Shown here piece after piece: positions 9,725 through 17,934 of a DNA stretch of 54,286 nucleotides. The notes below the pieces were generated by a model. The model saw only the letters and a program-made list of their open reading frames with translations. It was not told the DNA's origin and did no database searches. The first letter of the stretch is position 1. Every line of letters begins with the position of its first letter. The DNA lies in contig JBAYSY010000018.1 of NCBI GenBank assembly GCA_041675885.1, positions 1-54,286 of the forward strand. Reading direction: 5' to 3'. This DNA is from JBAYSY01 sp041675885. Its GTDB lineage: Bacteria > Pseudomonadota > Alphaproteobacteria > Rhodobacterales > Rhodobacteraceae. Position numbers and translations under genes: made by a program.

Positions 9725-10279
9725 CTAGCGTTCCACCGTCACCCGCACCATCCGGTCGGGGTTGCTCACCGTGCCGTTGGCGGCGGCGTCGCCCTTGCGG
9801 ATCGCGTCCACCACCTCCATGCCCTCGGTCACCTGTCCGACCACGGTATATTGCCCGTTCAGGTGCGGGGCCGGGGCGAACATGATGAAGAACTGGCTGT
9901 TCGCCGAATCCGGGTGCTGGGAGCGCGCCATGCCGACGGTGCCGCGCTCGAACGGCCGATCGGAGAATTCGGCGGCGAGGTTCGGCAGGTCCGACCCCCC
10001 GGTGCCTGCCCGGCCCGAGCCGCCGCCCTTGCCGTGCTGCACGTCGCCGGTCTGGGCCATGAAGCCGTCGATCACCCGGTGGAACACCACGTCGTCGTAG
10101 TCGCCGCGTTCGGCCAGGGTGGCGATCCGCTCGGCATGGCCGGGGGCCACGTCCTCGAACAGCTCGATCACGATCCGGCCCTCGGCCTCGCCCGCGACCT
10201 CGATCACCAGATCGGCGGCCAGCGCGGGCGCGGCGAGCGAAAGCCAGCCCGCGGCGGCGGTGCCCAGCAGCTTACGCAT
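9725..10279 (-). CDS. Exported cyclophilin-type peptidyl-prolyl cis-trans isomerase
   Basis: A 184-residue cyclophilin that accelerates X-Pro isomerisation. A signal peptide (MRKLLGTAAAGWLSLAAPALA, cleavage after ALA) predicts a periplasmic location. Core motifs include FHRVIDGFMAQTGD, GTGGSDLPNLAAEF, GMARSQHPDSANSQFFI and LNGQYTVVGQV. Its start overlaps the end of the upstream cyclophilin gene by 8 bp, so the two are translationally coupled. It is the second gene of a two-gene operon in which one enzyme is exported and the other is cytosolic. Confidence 0.93.
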   Translation of the reverse strand: MRKLLGTAAAGWLSLAAPALAADLVIEVAGEAEGRIVIELFEDVAPGHAERIATLAERGDYDDVVFHRVIDGFMAQTGDVQHGKGGGSGRAGTGGSDLPNLAAEFSDRPFERGTVGMARSQHPDSANSQFFIMFAPAPHLNGQYTVVGQVTEGMEVVDAIRKGDAAANGTVSNPDRMVRVTVER

Positions 10280-10778
10280 CGGAGGCCACCTTCACGCTGA
10301 TCATCCGGTCGGGGCTCGCGGGCGGTTCGCCCCGGGCGATGGCATCCACATGTTCCATCCCCGAGATCACCCGGCCGTAGACGGTATATTGCCCGTTCAG
10401 GAAGTGGTTGTCCTTGAAGTTGATGAAGAACTGGCTGTTCGCGGAATTCGGGTTCGAGGTCCGCGCCGCGCCCAGCGTGCCGCGGTCATGCGGCAGTTTC
10501 GAGAACTCGGCCGGCAGGTCGGGCAGGTCGGACCCCCCGGTCCCCGCCCGGCGCAGGTCGAAATCCTTTTCCGCATTGCCGTTCGACACGTCGCCGGTCT
10601 GGGCCATGAAGCCCTCGATCACCCGGTGGAACACCACGTTGTCATAGGCCCCGGCGCGGGCCAGCGTCTTCATCCGCTCGGCGTGCTGAGGCGCCACGTC
10701 GGCCAGAAGCTGGATGACGACGGTGCCGCCCTTCAGTTCCATCAGGATGGTGTTTTCGGGGTCGGTGATCTCGGCCAT
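10272..10778 (-). CDS. ppiB: Cytosolic cyclophilin-type peptidyl-prolyl cis-trans isomerase
   Basis: A 168-residue cyclophilin without a signal peptide. Motifs FHRVIEGFMAQTGDV, RRAGTGGSDLPDLPAEF, GAARTSNPNSANSQFFINF and LNGQYTVYGRV carry the catalytic Arg, Phe and Gln positions. The ATG at 10778 (MAEITDPENTI) was chosen over the upstream Met because AAGGAGG lies nine bases before it. It is the first gene of the cyclophilin pair and overlaps the next gene by 8 bp. It is divergent from pgk with 143 bp between starts. Confidence 0.93.
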   Translation of the reverse strand: MAEITDPENTILMELKGGTVVIQLLADVAPQHAERMKTLARAGAYDNVVFHRVIEGFMAQTGDVSNGNAEKDFDLRRAGTGGSDLPDLPAEFSKLPHDRGTLGAARTSNPNSANSQFFINFKDNHFLNGQYTVYGRVISGMEHVDAIARGEPPASPDRMISVKVASDA

Positions 10779-10921
10779 TGCGCCGTCCTCCTTGGTCGAT
10801 TTGCCGGGCGCGACCCTAGGCGAGCGCGGGCTGGAACGAAAGGGCAAACCTGCGTGATCGGTTGACGCGGGGCCCGCGACGGGGGAAGAACGGCGCCGGT
10901 GTGCCGGAAGGGGAGGGCCGC

Positions 10922-12109
10922 ATGGGCTGGAAGACGCTGGACGAGATGGAGCTTGCGGGCCGCAGGGTGCTGGTGCGGGTCGATATCAACGTGCCGGTCG
11001 AGGGGGACCGCGTGAGCGACGCGACCCGGATCGAGCGGATCGTCCCCACGGTCGAACATATCCTTTCGCGGGGCGGGCGGCCGGTCCTGCTGGCGCATTT
11101 CGGCCGGCCCAGGGGTAAGGTCGTGCCGGAGATGAGCCTCGGGCAGGTGCTCCCGGCGCTTCAGGCTGCGCTGCCGGGCCGCCGGGTGGTGTTCGGCGAG
11201 GACAGCGTCGGCGCCGCCGCCCGCGCGGCGGTTGAGGGCGGCGGCGATGTGGTGCTGCTGGAGAACACCCGCTTCCACCCGGGCGAGGAGAAGAACGATC
11301 CGGCCCTCGCGGCCGAGTTCGCCGCGCTGGGCGATGTCTACGTCAACGACGCCTTTTCCGCCGCGCACCGCGCCCATGCCTCGACCGAGGCGATCGCCCG
11401 GCTGCTGCCGTCCTGTGCCGGGCGGCTGATGGCGGCCGAACTGCGCGCGCTCGACGCGGCGCTCGGCAACCCCGCCCGGCCGGTGGCGGCGGTGGTCGGC
11501 GGCGCCAAGGTCTCGACCAAGCTCGACCTGCTCGGCAACCTTTCCGGCAAGGTCGAGCATCTGGTGATCGGCGGCGGCATGGCCAACACCTTCCTTGCGG
11601 CGCAGGGGGTGGAGGTGGGCCGCTCGCTGGCCGAACACGAGATGGCGGCGACGGCGCGCGAGATTCTCGGCCGGGCCGAGGCGGCGGGCTGCACCGTGCA
11701 TCTGCCCGTCGATCTGGTGGTGGCGCGCGAGTTCCGTGCGGGCGCGCCGCATGAGGTGGTCGCCGTCGGTGACTGCCCGGAGGATGCGATGATCCTCGAC
11801 GCCGGGCCCGAGTCGGTGGCCCGGATCGCGGCGCTGTTCGACACCTGCCGCACGCTGATCTGGAACGGCCCGCTGGGCGCCTTCGAGATCGAACCCTTCG
11901 ACGCGGCGACCAATGCGGCGGCACGCCATGCGGCGGCGCTGACCCGGGCCGGGCGGTTCGTGTCGGTCGCGGGGGGCGGCGATACCGTCGCGGCGCTGAA
12001 CCGGGCCGGGGCGGCGGCGGATTTCAGCTATGTCTCGACCGCGGGCGGGGCTTTCCTCGAATGGATGGAAGGCCGGACCCTGCCCGGAGTGGCGGCGCTG
12101 GGGGGCTGA
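10922..12109 (+). CDS. pgk: Phosphoglycerate kinase
   Basis: Transfers phosphate between 1,3-bisphosphoglycerate and ADP in glycolysis and gluconeogenesis. The product is 395 residues, the normal bacterial length. N-terminal RVDINVPVEG, the substrate-binding AHFGRPRG, ENTRFHPGEEKNDP, VVGGAKVSTKLDLL, the nucleotide-site WNGPLGAFE and the C-terminal GGGDTVAALNRAG are all intact. The ATG at 10922 follows a GGGGAGG ribosome binding site. It is monocistronic and converges with the iron-binding protein gene. Confidence 0.97.
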   Translation: MGWKTLDEMELAGRRVLVRVDINVPVEGDRVSDATRIERIVPTVEHILSRGGRPVLLAHFGRPRGKVVPEMSLGQVLPALQAALPGRRVVFGEDSVGAAARAAVEGGGDVVLLENTRFHPGEEKNDPALAAEFAALGDVYVNDAFSAAHRAHASTEAIARLLPSCAGRLMAAELRALDAALGNPARPVAAVVGGAKVSTKLDLLGNLSGKVEHLVIGGGMANTFLAAQGVEVGRSLAEHEMAATAREILGRAEAAGCTVHLPVDLVVAREFRAGAPHEVVAVGDCPEDAMILDAGPESVARIAALFDTCRTLIWNGPLGAFEIEPFDAATNAAARHAAALTRAGRFVSVAGGGDTVAALNRAGAAADFSYVSTAGGAFLEWMEGRTLPGVAALGG

Positions 12110-12110
12110 G

Positions 12111-12330
12111 CGGGAAGGGGGCTGTCCGCCCCCTCTTGCGCCTGACGGCGCAATTCACCCCTGAGAGTGTTTTCGGCAAGATGAAGTAATTAAAAGCAGT
12201 TCTTCATCTTCATCTTGCCGAAAATACTCCCGCCGGAGGCGCCGCGCGCGTCAGCGCGCGGCCCGGCCCAACGCCTTGTCGCGCGCGAAAGCGCGCCACA
12301 AGGGGGCGGGAGCCCCCCTGACGGAAAACC
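12111..12330. repeat. Family 2 intergenic repeat, copy 2
   Basis: Contains GGGGGCTGTCCGCCCCC, TTGCGCC-TGAC-GGCGCAA, AATTCACCCCTGAGAGTGTT and two oppositely oriented GGCAAGATGAAG blocks near 12175 and 12210. The closing part is ATACTCCCGCCGGAGGCG, then a GCGCGCGAAAGCGCGC hairpin and GGGGGCGGGAGCCCCC. It lies between convergent pgk and the iron-binding protein gene. Confidence 0.75.
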
Positions 12331-12383
12331 CCCGCCGGGGCGAACCGGGCGGGGGGCGGGGTCGAACCTTCGGGCGAAGGGGC

Positions 12384-13391
12384 TCAGTCGTCGAAGCCCA
12401 CTTCCTCCATGATCCGCAGCGCGACCGGACGCAGCTTGCCCACCTCGGTCAGGTCGAGCGTGTCGGGGGTGAACTCGCCCCAGCTTGCCACCAGTTCCGA
12501 GCGGGCCGCGTCGTCGCGCACCGGGAATTCGTAGTTCACCTCGGCGTAGATCGCCTGTGCCGCGGGCGAGACCAGGAATTCCATCAGCGCGAGCGCCGCA
12601 TCGCGGTTCGGCGCGGATTTGGTCATCGCCACGCCCGAGACGTTCACATGGCTGCCGCCGTTCTCGAAGGTCGGGAACACGATGCGCACCGATTCCGCCC
12701 ATTCCTTCTGGTCGGCCTCGGCCAGCATCGCGCCCATGTAATAGGTGTTGGTCAGTGCGATGTCGCATTCGCCCGCCCAGACCGAACGCACCTGGCCGCG
12801 GTCGTTGCCCTCGGGCTTCTTCGCCAGGTTGGCCTTGACCCCTTCGGCCCATGCCTTCGCCGCTTCCTCGCCGTGGTGGCCGATCACCGCCGCCATCAGC
12901 GCGAGGTTGTAGGCGTGCGTCCCCGGGCGGGTGCAGATCCGGCCCTGCCACTTCTCGGTCGCCAGATCCTCGTAGGTGGTGATCTCGCCCTCGGCCACCC
13001 GCTCCTTGTGGGCGAAGGCGACCCGGGCGCGGGTGGTCAGCGCATACCAGAGGTCGTCCGGGCTGCGCAGATGCGCGGGCACCGCCTCCTTCATCGCCGC
13101 GCTGTCCACGGGCTGGAGCACGTCGGCCTCGACGATCTGCTGGAGGTTGGCGATGTCCACCGTCATCACCAGGTCGGCGGGCGAGCGCGCCCCTTCCGAG
13201 CGCAGCCGCTCCACCAGCCCCTGGTCGATATAGGCCAGGTTGACACTGATCCCGGTCTCGGCGGTGAAGGCTTCCATCACCGGCTCGATCAGGAAAGCCT
13301 GACGGGTGGTGTAGACGTTGACCTCATCGGCCAGCGCCGGGGCGGCAACGGCCGCGATGCAGGAGGCGAGAAGGACGGAACGGGCGGTCAT
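12384..13391 (-). CDS. Fe(3+) ABC transporter substrate-binding protein (FbpA/FutA-like)
   Basis: Periplasmic ferric-iron binding protein of 335 residues. A signal peptide (MTARSVLLASCIAAVAAPALA) is followed by EVNVYTTRQ, typical of the family. The iron-ligand double Tyr lies in ALTNTYYMGAM, and GICTRPGTHAYNLAL-like and EFPVRDD segments also match. The ATG has AAGGAG upstream. No permease or ATPase gene is adjacent, so this is an orphan component whose partner lies elsewhere or that shares one. A weak promoter TTGACC-N17-GTAAGG lies at 13424-13452. I did not find a convincing Fur, Irr or RirA box. Confidence 0.9.
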   Translation of the reverse strand: MTARSVLLASCIAAVAAPALADEVNVYTTRQAFLIEPVMEAFTAETGISVNLAYIDQGLVERLRSEGARSPADLVMTVDIANLQQIVEADVLQPVDSAAMKEAVPAHLRSPDDLWYALTTRARVAFAHKERVAEGEITTYEDLATEKWQGRICTRPGTHAYNLALMAAVIGHHGEEAAKAWAEGVKANLAKKPEGNDRGQVRSVWAGECDIALTNTYYMGAMLAEADQKEWAESVRIVFPTFENGGSHVNVSGVAMTKSAPNRDAALALMEFLVSPAAQAIYAEVNYEFPVRDDAARSELVASWGEFTPDTLDLTEVGKLRPVALRIMEEVGFDD

Positions 13392-13423
13392 GGCTGACTC
13401 CTTTTGTCGGACTTCAGCACCCG

Positions 13424-13452
13424 CCTTACCCTGACTTTTTCCCTTGGGTCAA
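13424..13452 (-). promoter_or_regulatory. Weak predicted promoter of the iron-binding protein gene
   Basis: On the minus strand TTGACC, a 17-bp spacer and GTAAGG lie about 35 bp upstream of the start codon. The -35 match is good and the -10 match poor. The element lies just before the 3' end of mazG. Confidence 0.35.
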
Positions 13453-13467
13453 TCCTGAACATTTTGC

Positions 13468-14268
13468 TCAGACTTGGCGTTCCTCGGCCTTGGCCCGGTC
13501 CCACAGCGCATCCATCTCGGCCAGGTCGCTGTCGGCGGGGGTCTTGCCCCGGGCCTCCAGCAGCGTCTCGATCCGGCCGAAGCGCCGGGTGAATTTGGCG
13601 TTGGCGCCGCGCAGCGCCGCCTCGGGGTCGATGTTCAGGCGTCTGGCGAGGTTGGCCATGACGAAGATCAGGTCGCCGAATTCCTCGGCCTGGGCCTCGG
13701 GCGACAGGGTGTCGCGGGCCTCGGCCAGTTCGCGCGCCTCCTCGGCGATCTTGTCCAGCACCCCGCCCATATCCGGCCAGTCGAAGCCCACCCGCGCCGC
13801 GCGTTTCTGCAATTTCACCGCCCGCGTGAGCGCCGGAAGCGCCAGCGCCACGCCGTCCAGCACGCCCGCCCGGCCGCGCTCGGCCGCCTTGATCGCCTCC
13901 CAGTCGGCGGTCTGCTGCTCGGGCGTCTTGTCGCGGCTTTCCGCGCCGAACACATGCGGATGCCGCGCCACCATCTTGTCGCAGATCGCACCGATCACGT
14001 CCGGGAGCGCGAAATGCCCCGCTTCCTCGGCCATGCGGGCGTGATAGACCACCTGCAACAGCAGGTCGCCCAACTCGTCGCGCAGCCCCGGCCAGTCGCG
14101 CCGGGCGATGGCGTCGGCGACCTCATGCGCCTCCTCCAGCGTATAGGGGGCGATCGTGTCGAAATCCTGCACGATGTCCCAGGGGCAGCCGGTCTCGGGG
14201 TCGCGCAAGCGGCGCATGATCTCGACCAGTTCGGCAAGCCCCGCCTCGGGGCCGGAAAGACGGGGCAT
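13468..14268 (-). CDS. mazG: Nucleoside triphosphate pyrophosphohydrolase MazG
   Basis: Hydrolyses NTPs and dNTPs to monophosphates and pyrophosphate, cleansing aberrant nucleotides and modulating (p)ppGpp-related stress. The product is 266 residues with two MazG domains. The first has CPWDIVQDFDTIAPYTLEEA and ELGDLLLQVVYHARMAEE; the second has KIAEEARELAEA and EEFGDLIFVMANLARRL. The ATG at 14268 (MPRLSGPEAG) has GGAAGG seven bases upstream. The frame remains open for 23 codons upstream, but that part overlaps the divergent amidohydrolase start. It is divergent from that gene with 67 bp between starts. Confidence 0.95.
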   Translation of the reverse strand: MPRLSGPEAGLAELVEIMRRLRDPETGCPWDIVQDFDTIAPYTLEEAHEVADAIARRDWPGLRDELGDLLLQVVYHARMAEEAGHFALPDVIGAICDKMVARHPHVFGAESRDKTPEQQTADWEAIKAAERGRAGVLDGVALALPALTRAVKLQKRAARVGFDWPDMGGVLDKIAEEARELAEARDTLSPEAQAEEFGDLIFVMANLARRLNIDPEAALRGANAKFTRRFGRIETLLEARGKTPADSDLAEMDALWDRAKAEERQV

Positions 14269-14335
14269 TGCGGGGCCTTCCGTTTTCGGGTTGAGTGCCC
14301 CCGATCTATCCGCGCGCGCGACAGGGAGTCCAGCC

Positions 14336-15499
14336 ATGCCCGTTCTGAACCGGATCGCCGGTTATGCCGAAGAGATGACCGAATGGCGGCGGCATCTGCA
14401 CATGCACCCCGAACTGGGGTTCGACTGTCACGTGACCGCGGGTTTCGTCGCGGCGCGGCTGCGCGAGTTCGGGGTCGATGCGATTCACGAGGGGATCGCG
14501 CGGACCGGGCTGGTGGCGATCATCGAGGGGAAGGGCGAGGGGCCGACCATCGGGCTGCGGGCCGACATGGATGCGCTGCCGATCACCGAGGCGACCGGGG
14601 CCGCCCATGCCTCGACCGTGCCGGGGCGGATGCACGCCTGCGGCCATGACGGCCATACCACCATGCTTCTGGGCGCGGCGAAATACCTGGCCGAGACCCG
14701 CAACTTCGCCGGGCGGGTGGCGCTCATGTTCCAGCCCGCCGAGGAAGACGGCGGCGGTGGTGAGGCCATGGTGCGCGAAGGCGTGATGGAGCGGTTCGGC
14801 ATTGCGCAGGTCTACGGCATCCACAATGCGCCGAACGTGGAGTTCGGCCGTTTCAACACCGTGCCGGGGCCGTTCCTTGCCGCCGTCGATACCGCCTGGG
14901 TGCGGATCACCGGCAAGGGCGGGCACGGGGCCAACCCGCATGAGACCGCCGACCCGGTGGTGGCGCTGGTCGGCATGGTCGGCGCGCTTCAGACCATCGT
15001 CAGCCGCAACGCGCCGCCCCTCGATTCGCTGGTGGTGTCGGTGACGCAGATCGAGGCGGGGAGCGCCACGAACATCATCCCCGAAACCGCCCGGTTCGCG
15101 GCGACGATCCGCAGCTTCACGCCCGAGTTGCGCGATCTGGCCGAGCGGCGGTTCCGCGAGATCGTCGCCGGGCAGGCGGCGGCCTTCGGTGTCACGGCCG
15201 AGGTGGATTACGAGCGCGGCTATCCGCCCACGGTGAACCACCCCGACGAGACCGCCTTCGCCGCCGAGGTGGCGGGCGAGATCTCCGGCCCGGCGCTGGT
15301 CGATGCGCAGGCGGCGCGCGAGATGGGGGCCGAGGATTTCTCCTACATGCTGGAGGCCCGGCCGGGCGCCTACCTGTTTCTCGGCACCGGCCCCGGCGCC
15401 GGGCTGCACCACCCGGAGTTCGACTTCAACGACGCCGCCGCCCCGATCGGGGCAAGCTTCCTTGCCCGTCTGGTCGAACGCGCCCAGCCACGGGGGTGA
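14336..15499 (+). CDS. M20-family amidohydrolase (hippurate hydrolase-like)
   Basis: A 387-residue zinc amidohydrolase of the M20D group that releases acyl groups from N-acyl amino acids. Metal-binding motifs HACGHDGHTTMLLGA (near residue 100) and QPAEEDGGGGEAMV with the catalytic Glu, GHGANPHETADPV in the dimerisation region, and the C-terminal GAEDFSYML and LHHPEFDFND are all present. No signal peptide was seen, so it is cytosolic. The ATG at 14336 follows AGGGAG. The physiological substrate cannot be specified; annotations such as hippurate or IAA-amino acid hydrolase are family-level only. Confidence 0.92.
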   Translation: MPVLNRIAGYAEEMTEWRRHLHMHPELGFDCHVTAGFVAARLREFGVDAIHEGIARTGLVAIIEGKGEGPTIGLRADMDALPITEATGAAHASTVPGRMHACGHDGHTTMLLGAAKYLAETRNFAGRVALMFQPAEEDGGGGEAMVREGVMERFGIAQVYGIHNAPNVEFGRFNTVPGPFLAAVDTAWVRITGKGGHGANPHETADPVVALVGMVGALQTIVSRNAPPLDSLVVSVTQIEAGSATNIIPETARFAATIRSFTPELRDLAERRFREIVAGQAAAFGVTAEVDYERGYPPTVNHPDETAFAAEVAGEISGPALVDAQAAREMGAEDFSYMLEARPGAYLFLGTGPGAGLHHPEFDFNDAAAPIGASFLARLVERAQPRG

Positions 15500-15539
15500 G
15501 CCGCGTCAGGAAAGGCTTCCACTGGAAGGTTCCCGAGAC

Positions 15540-15680
15540 GCCGCCTCCGCCGGGGACGTTTCTTTCACGGTGAAGATGAAGACCTGCTCTTAACTGCTTC
15601 ATCTTGCCGGAAATACTCTCGGGGGTGAATTGCGCCGTCAGGCGCAAGAGGGGGCAGAAGGCCCCCTTGCGCGCCCGACG
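15540..15680. repeat. Family 2 intergenic repeat, copy 3
   Basis: Inverted relative to copy 2. It contains CTTCATCTTGCCGGAAATAC, TCTCGGGGGTGAATT, GCGCCGTCAGGCGC and GAGGGGGCAGAAGGCCCCC. It is the only copy between co-directional genes (the amidohydrolase and the PqiA-like gene). About 95 further bases to the next start show nothing recognisable. Confidence 0.75.
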
Positions 15681-15774
15681 TCCCGTGCCGCCGTCGCGGC
15701 AACGCACCGCCGTGCCGAGGTTGACGGCGGGCGGGCGCGGTGGAATAGCCTGAACACCCGTCCATGGAGGCCCC

Positions 15775-16245
15775 ATGCCGCCCGCCCGGCTTCGCCTGTT
15801 CCTGCTTTTCGCCAGCGGCGCGCTGATGGTGCTGTTCCCGGTTGCGTGGTTCGCGCCCCTGATGACGGTCAGGGTGACGCTGCGGTTCTGGGCCGAGGGC
15901 AGCGACCTTTCGGTGATCTCCACCCTGCAATCGGTCTGGGCGCAGGACGCCGTGCTGGCGCTGGTGCTGACCTTCCTCGCCATCGTCGCCCCTACCATCA
16001 AGGTGCTGGGCCTCGCGCTGATCCTGCTGCGGCTGATGTCGCCGCGGCTGCACGGGGTGCTTTACCTGATCGGGCGGCTGGCCATGGCCGACGTGTTCCT
16101 GATCGCGGTCTATATCGCGCTGTTCCAGGGCATCCAGGGCGGCACGATCACGCTCGGCTGGGGGCTTTACCTGTTCACCGGCTGCGTTCTGGCCTCGGTC
16201 GCCCTGTCGCTTGCCGCCGCGCGGTTGCGGGTGCGGCGGGGGTAG
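15775..16245 (+). CDS. PqiA-family (paraquat-inducible protein A) membrane protein
   Basis: A 156-residue integral membrane protein with about four hydrophobic segments (roughly residues 7-30, 58-85, 93-115 and 120-147). It resembles one half of PqiA, including the membrane-lined AVLALVLTFLAIVAPTIKVL region. PqiA partners with MCE-domain lipid transport proteins in other bacteria, but no pqiB-like MCE gene is adjacent here. The ATG at 15775 follows ATGGAGG at a four-base spacing. Its end is only 15 bp from the convergent end of the DAHP synthase gene. Confidence 0.75.
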   Translation: MPPARLRLFLLFASGALMVLFPVAWFAPLMTVRVTLRFWAEGSDLSVISTLQSVWAQDAVLALVLTFLAIVAPTIKVLGLALILLRLMSPRLHGVLYLIGRLAMADVFLIAVYIALFQGIQGGTITLGWGLYLFTGCVLASVALSLAAARLRVRRG

Positions 16246-16260
16246 CCCCCGCCGCCCGGA

Positions 16261-17685
16261 TCACCCCGCCGCCGCCTGCGCCGCCTGGCGCTGGGCCGAG
16301 AGTTCCTCGGCCACCAGGAACGCCAGTTCCAGCGCCTGCGAGGCGTTGAGCCGCGGGTCGCAGGCGGTGTGATAGCGGTCGGACAGGTTTTCGTCGCTGA
16401 CGGCCCGCAGCCCGCCGGTGCATTCGGTCACGTCCTGCCCGGTCATCTCGAAATGCACGCCGCCGGGCACGGTCCCTTCGGCCTTGTGGACCGCGAAGAA
16501 CTCGCGCACCTCGCGCAGCACCGAATCGAAGGGCCGGGTCTTGTAGCCGGTCGCCGACTTGATCGTGTTGCCGTGCATCGGATCGCAGGACCAGAGCACC
16601 TTCGCCCCCATCTCCTCGACTGCGCGAATGAGCCGCGGCAGGTGGTCGCCCACCGTCCCGGCGCCGAAGCGCGCGATCAGCGTCAGCCGCCCGGCCTCGT
16701 TTTCCGGGTTCAGCAACTCAATGAGCCGCTTGAGGTCGCCCGCCGAGATCGACGGCCCGCACTTGAGCCCGATCGGGTTCTGCACGCCGCGGCAGAACTC
16801 CACATGCGCGCCGTCGGGCTGCCGGGTGCGGTCGCCGATCCAGATCATGTGCCCCGACCCCGCCACCGGCAGGCCGGTGGTCGAGTCGATCCGGCACAGC
16901 GCCTCTTCGTATTCCAGCAGCAGCGCCTCGTGGCTGGTGTAGAACTCGACCGTCGAGAGCGAATGCGAGGTCTCGCCGTTCACCCCGGCCGCGGTCATGA
17001 AGTCGAGCGCGTCCGAGATGCGGTTCGACAGTTCCCGGTAGCGGTCGGCCTTGTCCTGCTCGGCGAAACCCAGCGTCCAGCTGTGGACCCGGTGGATATC
17101 GGCGAAACCGCCGGTGGAGAAGGCACGCAGCAGGTTCAGCGTCGCCGCCGCCTGGGTATAGGCTTGCAGCATCCGCTGCGGATCGGGCACCCGCGCCTCG
17201 GCGGTGAAGTCGAAACCGTTGATGATGTCGCCGCGGTAGCTGGGCAGTTCCTGCCCGTCCATGGTCTCCATCCCCGCCGAGCGCGGCTTGGCGAACTGGC
17301 CCGCCATCCGGCCGACCTTCACCACCGGCACCTTGGCGCCGTAGGTCAGCACCACCGCCATTTGCAGCATCACCCGGAAGGTGTCGCGGATGTTGTCGGC
17401 GGAAAACTCGGCGAAGCTTTCGGCGCAGTCGCCGCCCTGAAGCAGGAAGGCCCGCCCCTCGGCCGCCTCGCCCAGCGCGCGCCGGAGCCGCCGCGCCTCG
17501 CCCGCGAAGACCAGCGGCGGGTATCGGCCAAGCCGGGCCTCGACCGCCGCAAGCGCCGCCGGGTCGGGGTAGTCGGGCATCTGCACCCGGGGCTTTTCGC
17601 GCCAGCCGGCCTTGTTCCAGCCCTGTGCCGCCGCCCCGGTGGGGGCCTGTTTCGGGGCCGATGTCGGGGCTTGTCTCATGGCCAT
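16261..17685 (-). CDS. 3-deoxy-7-phosphoheptulonate (DAHP) synthase, class II
   Basis: Condenses phosphoenolpyruvate and erythrose-4-phosphate, the first step of the shikimate pathway. The product is about 474 residues, the length of class II (plant-type) enzymes. It carries LLQGGDCAESFAEF, VGRMAGQFAKPRS, SYRGDIINGFDFT, GLKCGPSI, RFGAGTVGDHLP and WSCDPMHGNTI. The ATG at 17685 lies only two bases after GGAG. A second ATG at 17679 has better spacing (eight bases) and may be the true start (472 residues). It is divergent from the GlxA-type regulator across a 295-bp palindrome-rich gap. The gene is often labelled aroF, aroG or aroH. Confidence 0.95.
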   Translation of the reverse strand: MAMRQAPTSAPKQAPTGAAAQGWNKAGWREKPRVQMPDYPDPAALAAVEARLGRYPPLVFAGEARRLRRALGEAAEGRAFLLQGGDCAESFAEFSADNIRDTFRVMLQMAVVLTYGAKVPVVKVGRMAGQFAKPRSAGMETMDGQELPSYRGDIINGFDFTAEARVPDPQRMLQAYTQAAATLNLLRAFSTGGFADIHRVHSWTLGFAEQDKADRYRELSNRISDALDFMTAAGVNGETSHSLSTVEFYTSHEALLLEYEEALCRIDSTTGLPVAGSGHMIWIGDRTRQPDGAHVEFCRGVQNPIGLKCGPSISAGDLKRLIELLNPENEAGRLTLIARFGAGTVGDHLPRLIRAVEEMGAKVLWSCDPMHGNTIKSATGYKTRPFDSVLREVREFFAVHKAEGTVPGGVHFEMTGQDVTECTGGLRAVSDENLSDRYHTACDPRLNASQALELAFLVAEELSAQRQAAQAAAG

Positions 17686-17706
17686 ATCTCCGCCTGTGCC
17701 GCCAGG

Positions 17707-17751
17707 GCGTTTCCGGGAAAGGTGGACAGCACTTTTCCGGTTCGGAAACGC
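17707..17751. promoter_or_regulatory. Inverted-repeat candidate operator (TTTCCG/CGGAAA motifs)
   Basis: GCGTTTCCG (17707-17715) and CGGAAACGC (17743-17751) are perfect inverted repeats with a 27-bp spacer. The overlapping palindrome TTTCCGGGAAA occupies 17710-17720. The position just upstream of the DAHP synthase start suggests a regulatory role there; the binding protein is unknown. Confidence 0.4.
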
Positions 17752-17772
17752 GAAAACCGATCGTTCAGAGCC

Positions 17773-17796
17773 CGTGTTCCGATCGATCGAAACACG
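17773..17796. promoter_or_regulatory. 24-bp near-perfect palindrome in divergent gap
   Basis: CGTGTT-N12-AACACG with the central CGATCGATCG; only one symmetric pair is mismatched. It sits midway between the DAHP synthase gene and the GlxA-type regulator and is a plausible dimeric-regulator operator. Confidence 0.45.
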
Positions 17797-17934
17797 AAAG
17801 GCCCTAAGTCGCCTTCTATAGGCAGGTGGGAGGCGAACTGCAAACTTCAATTCCCGGCAAGGCGGGGGCGGTTCCCTGCCGCCCCCCCTTGCGGGGCGGG
17901 CAATTCTGTTGCTTTGGTGGTATGGAAACGACAC

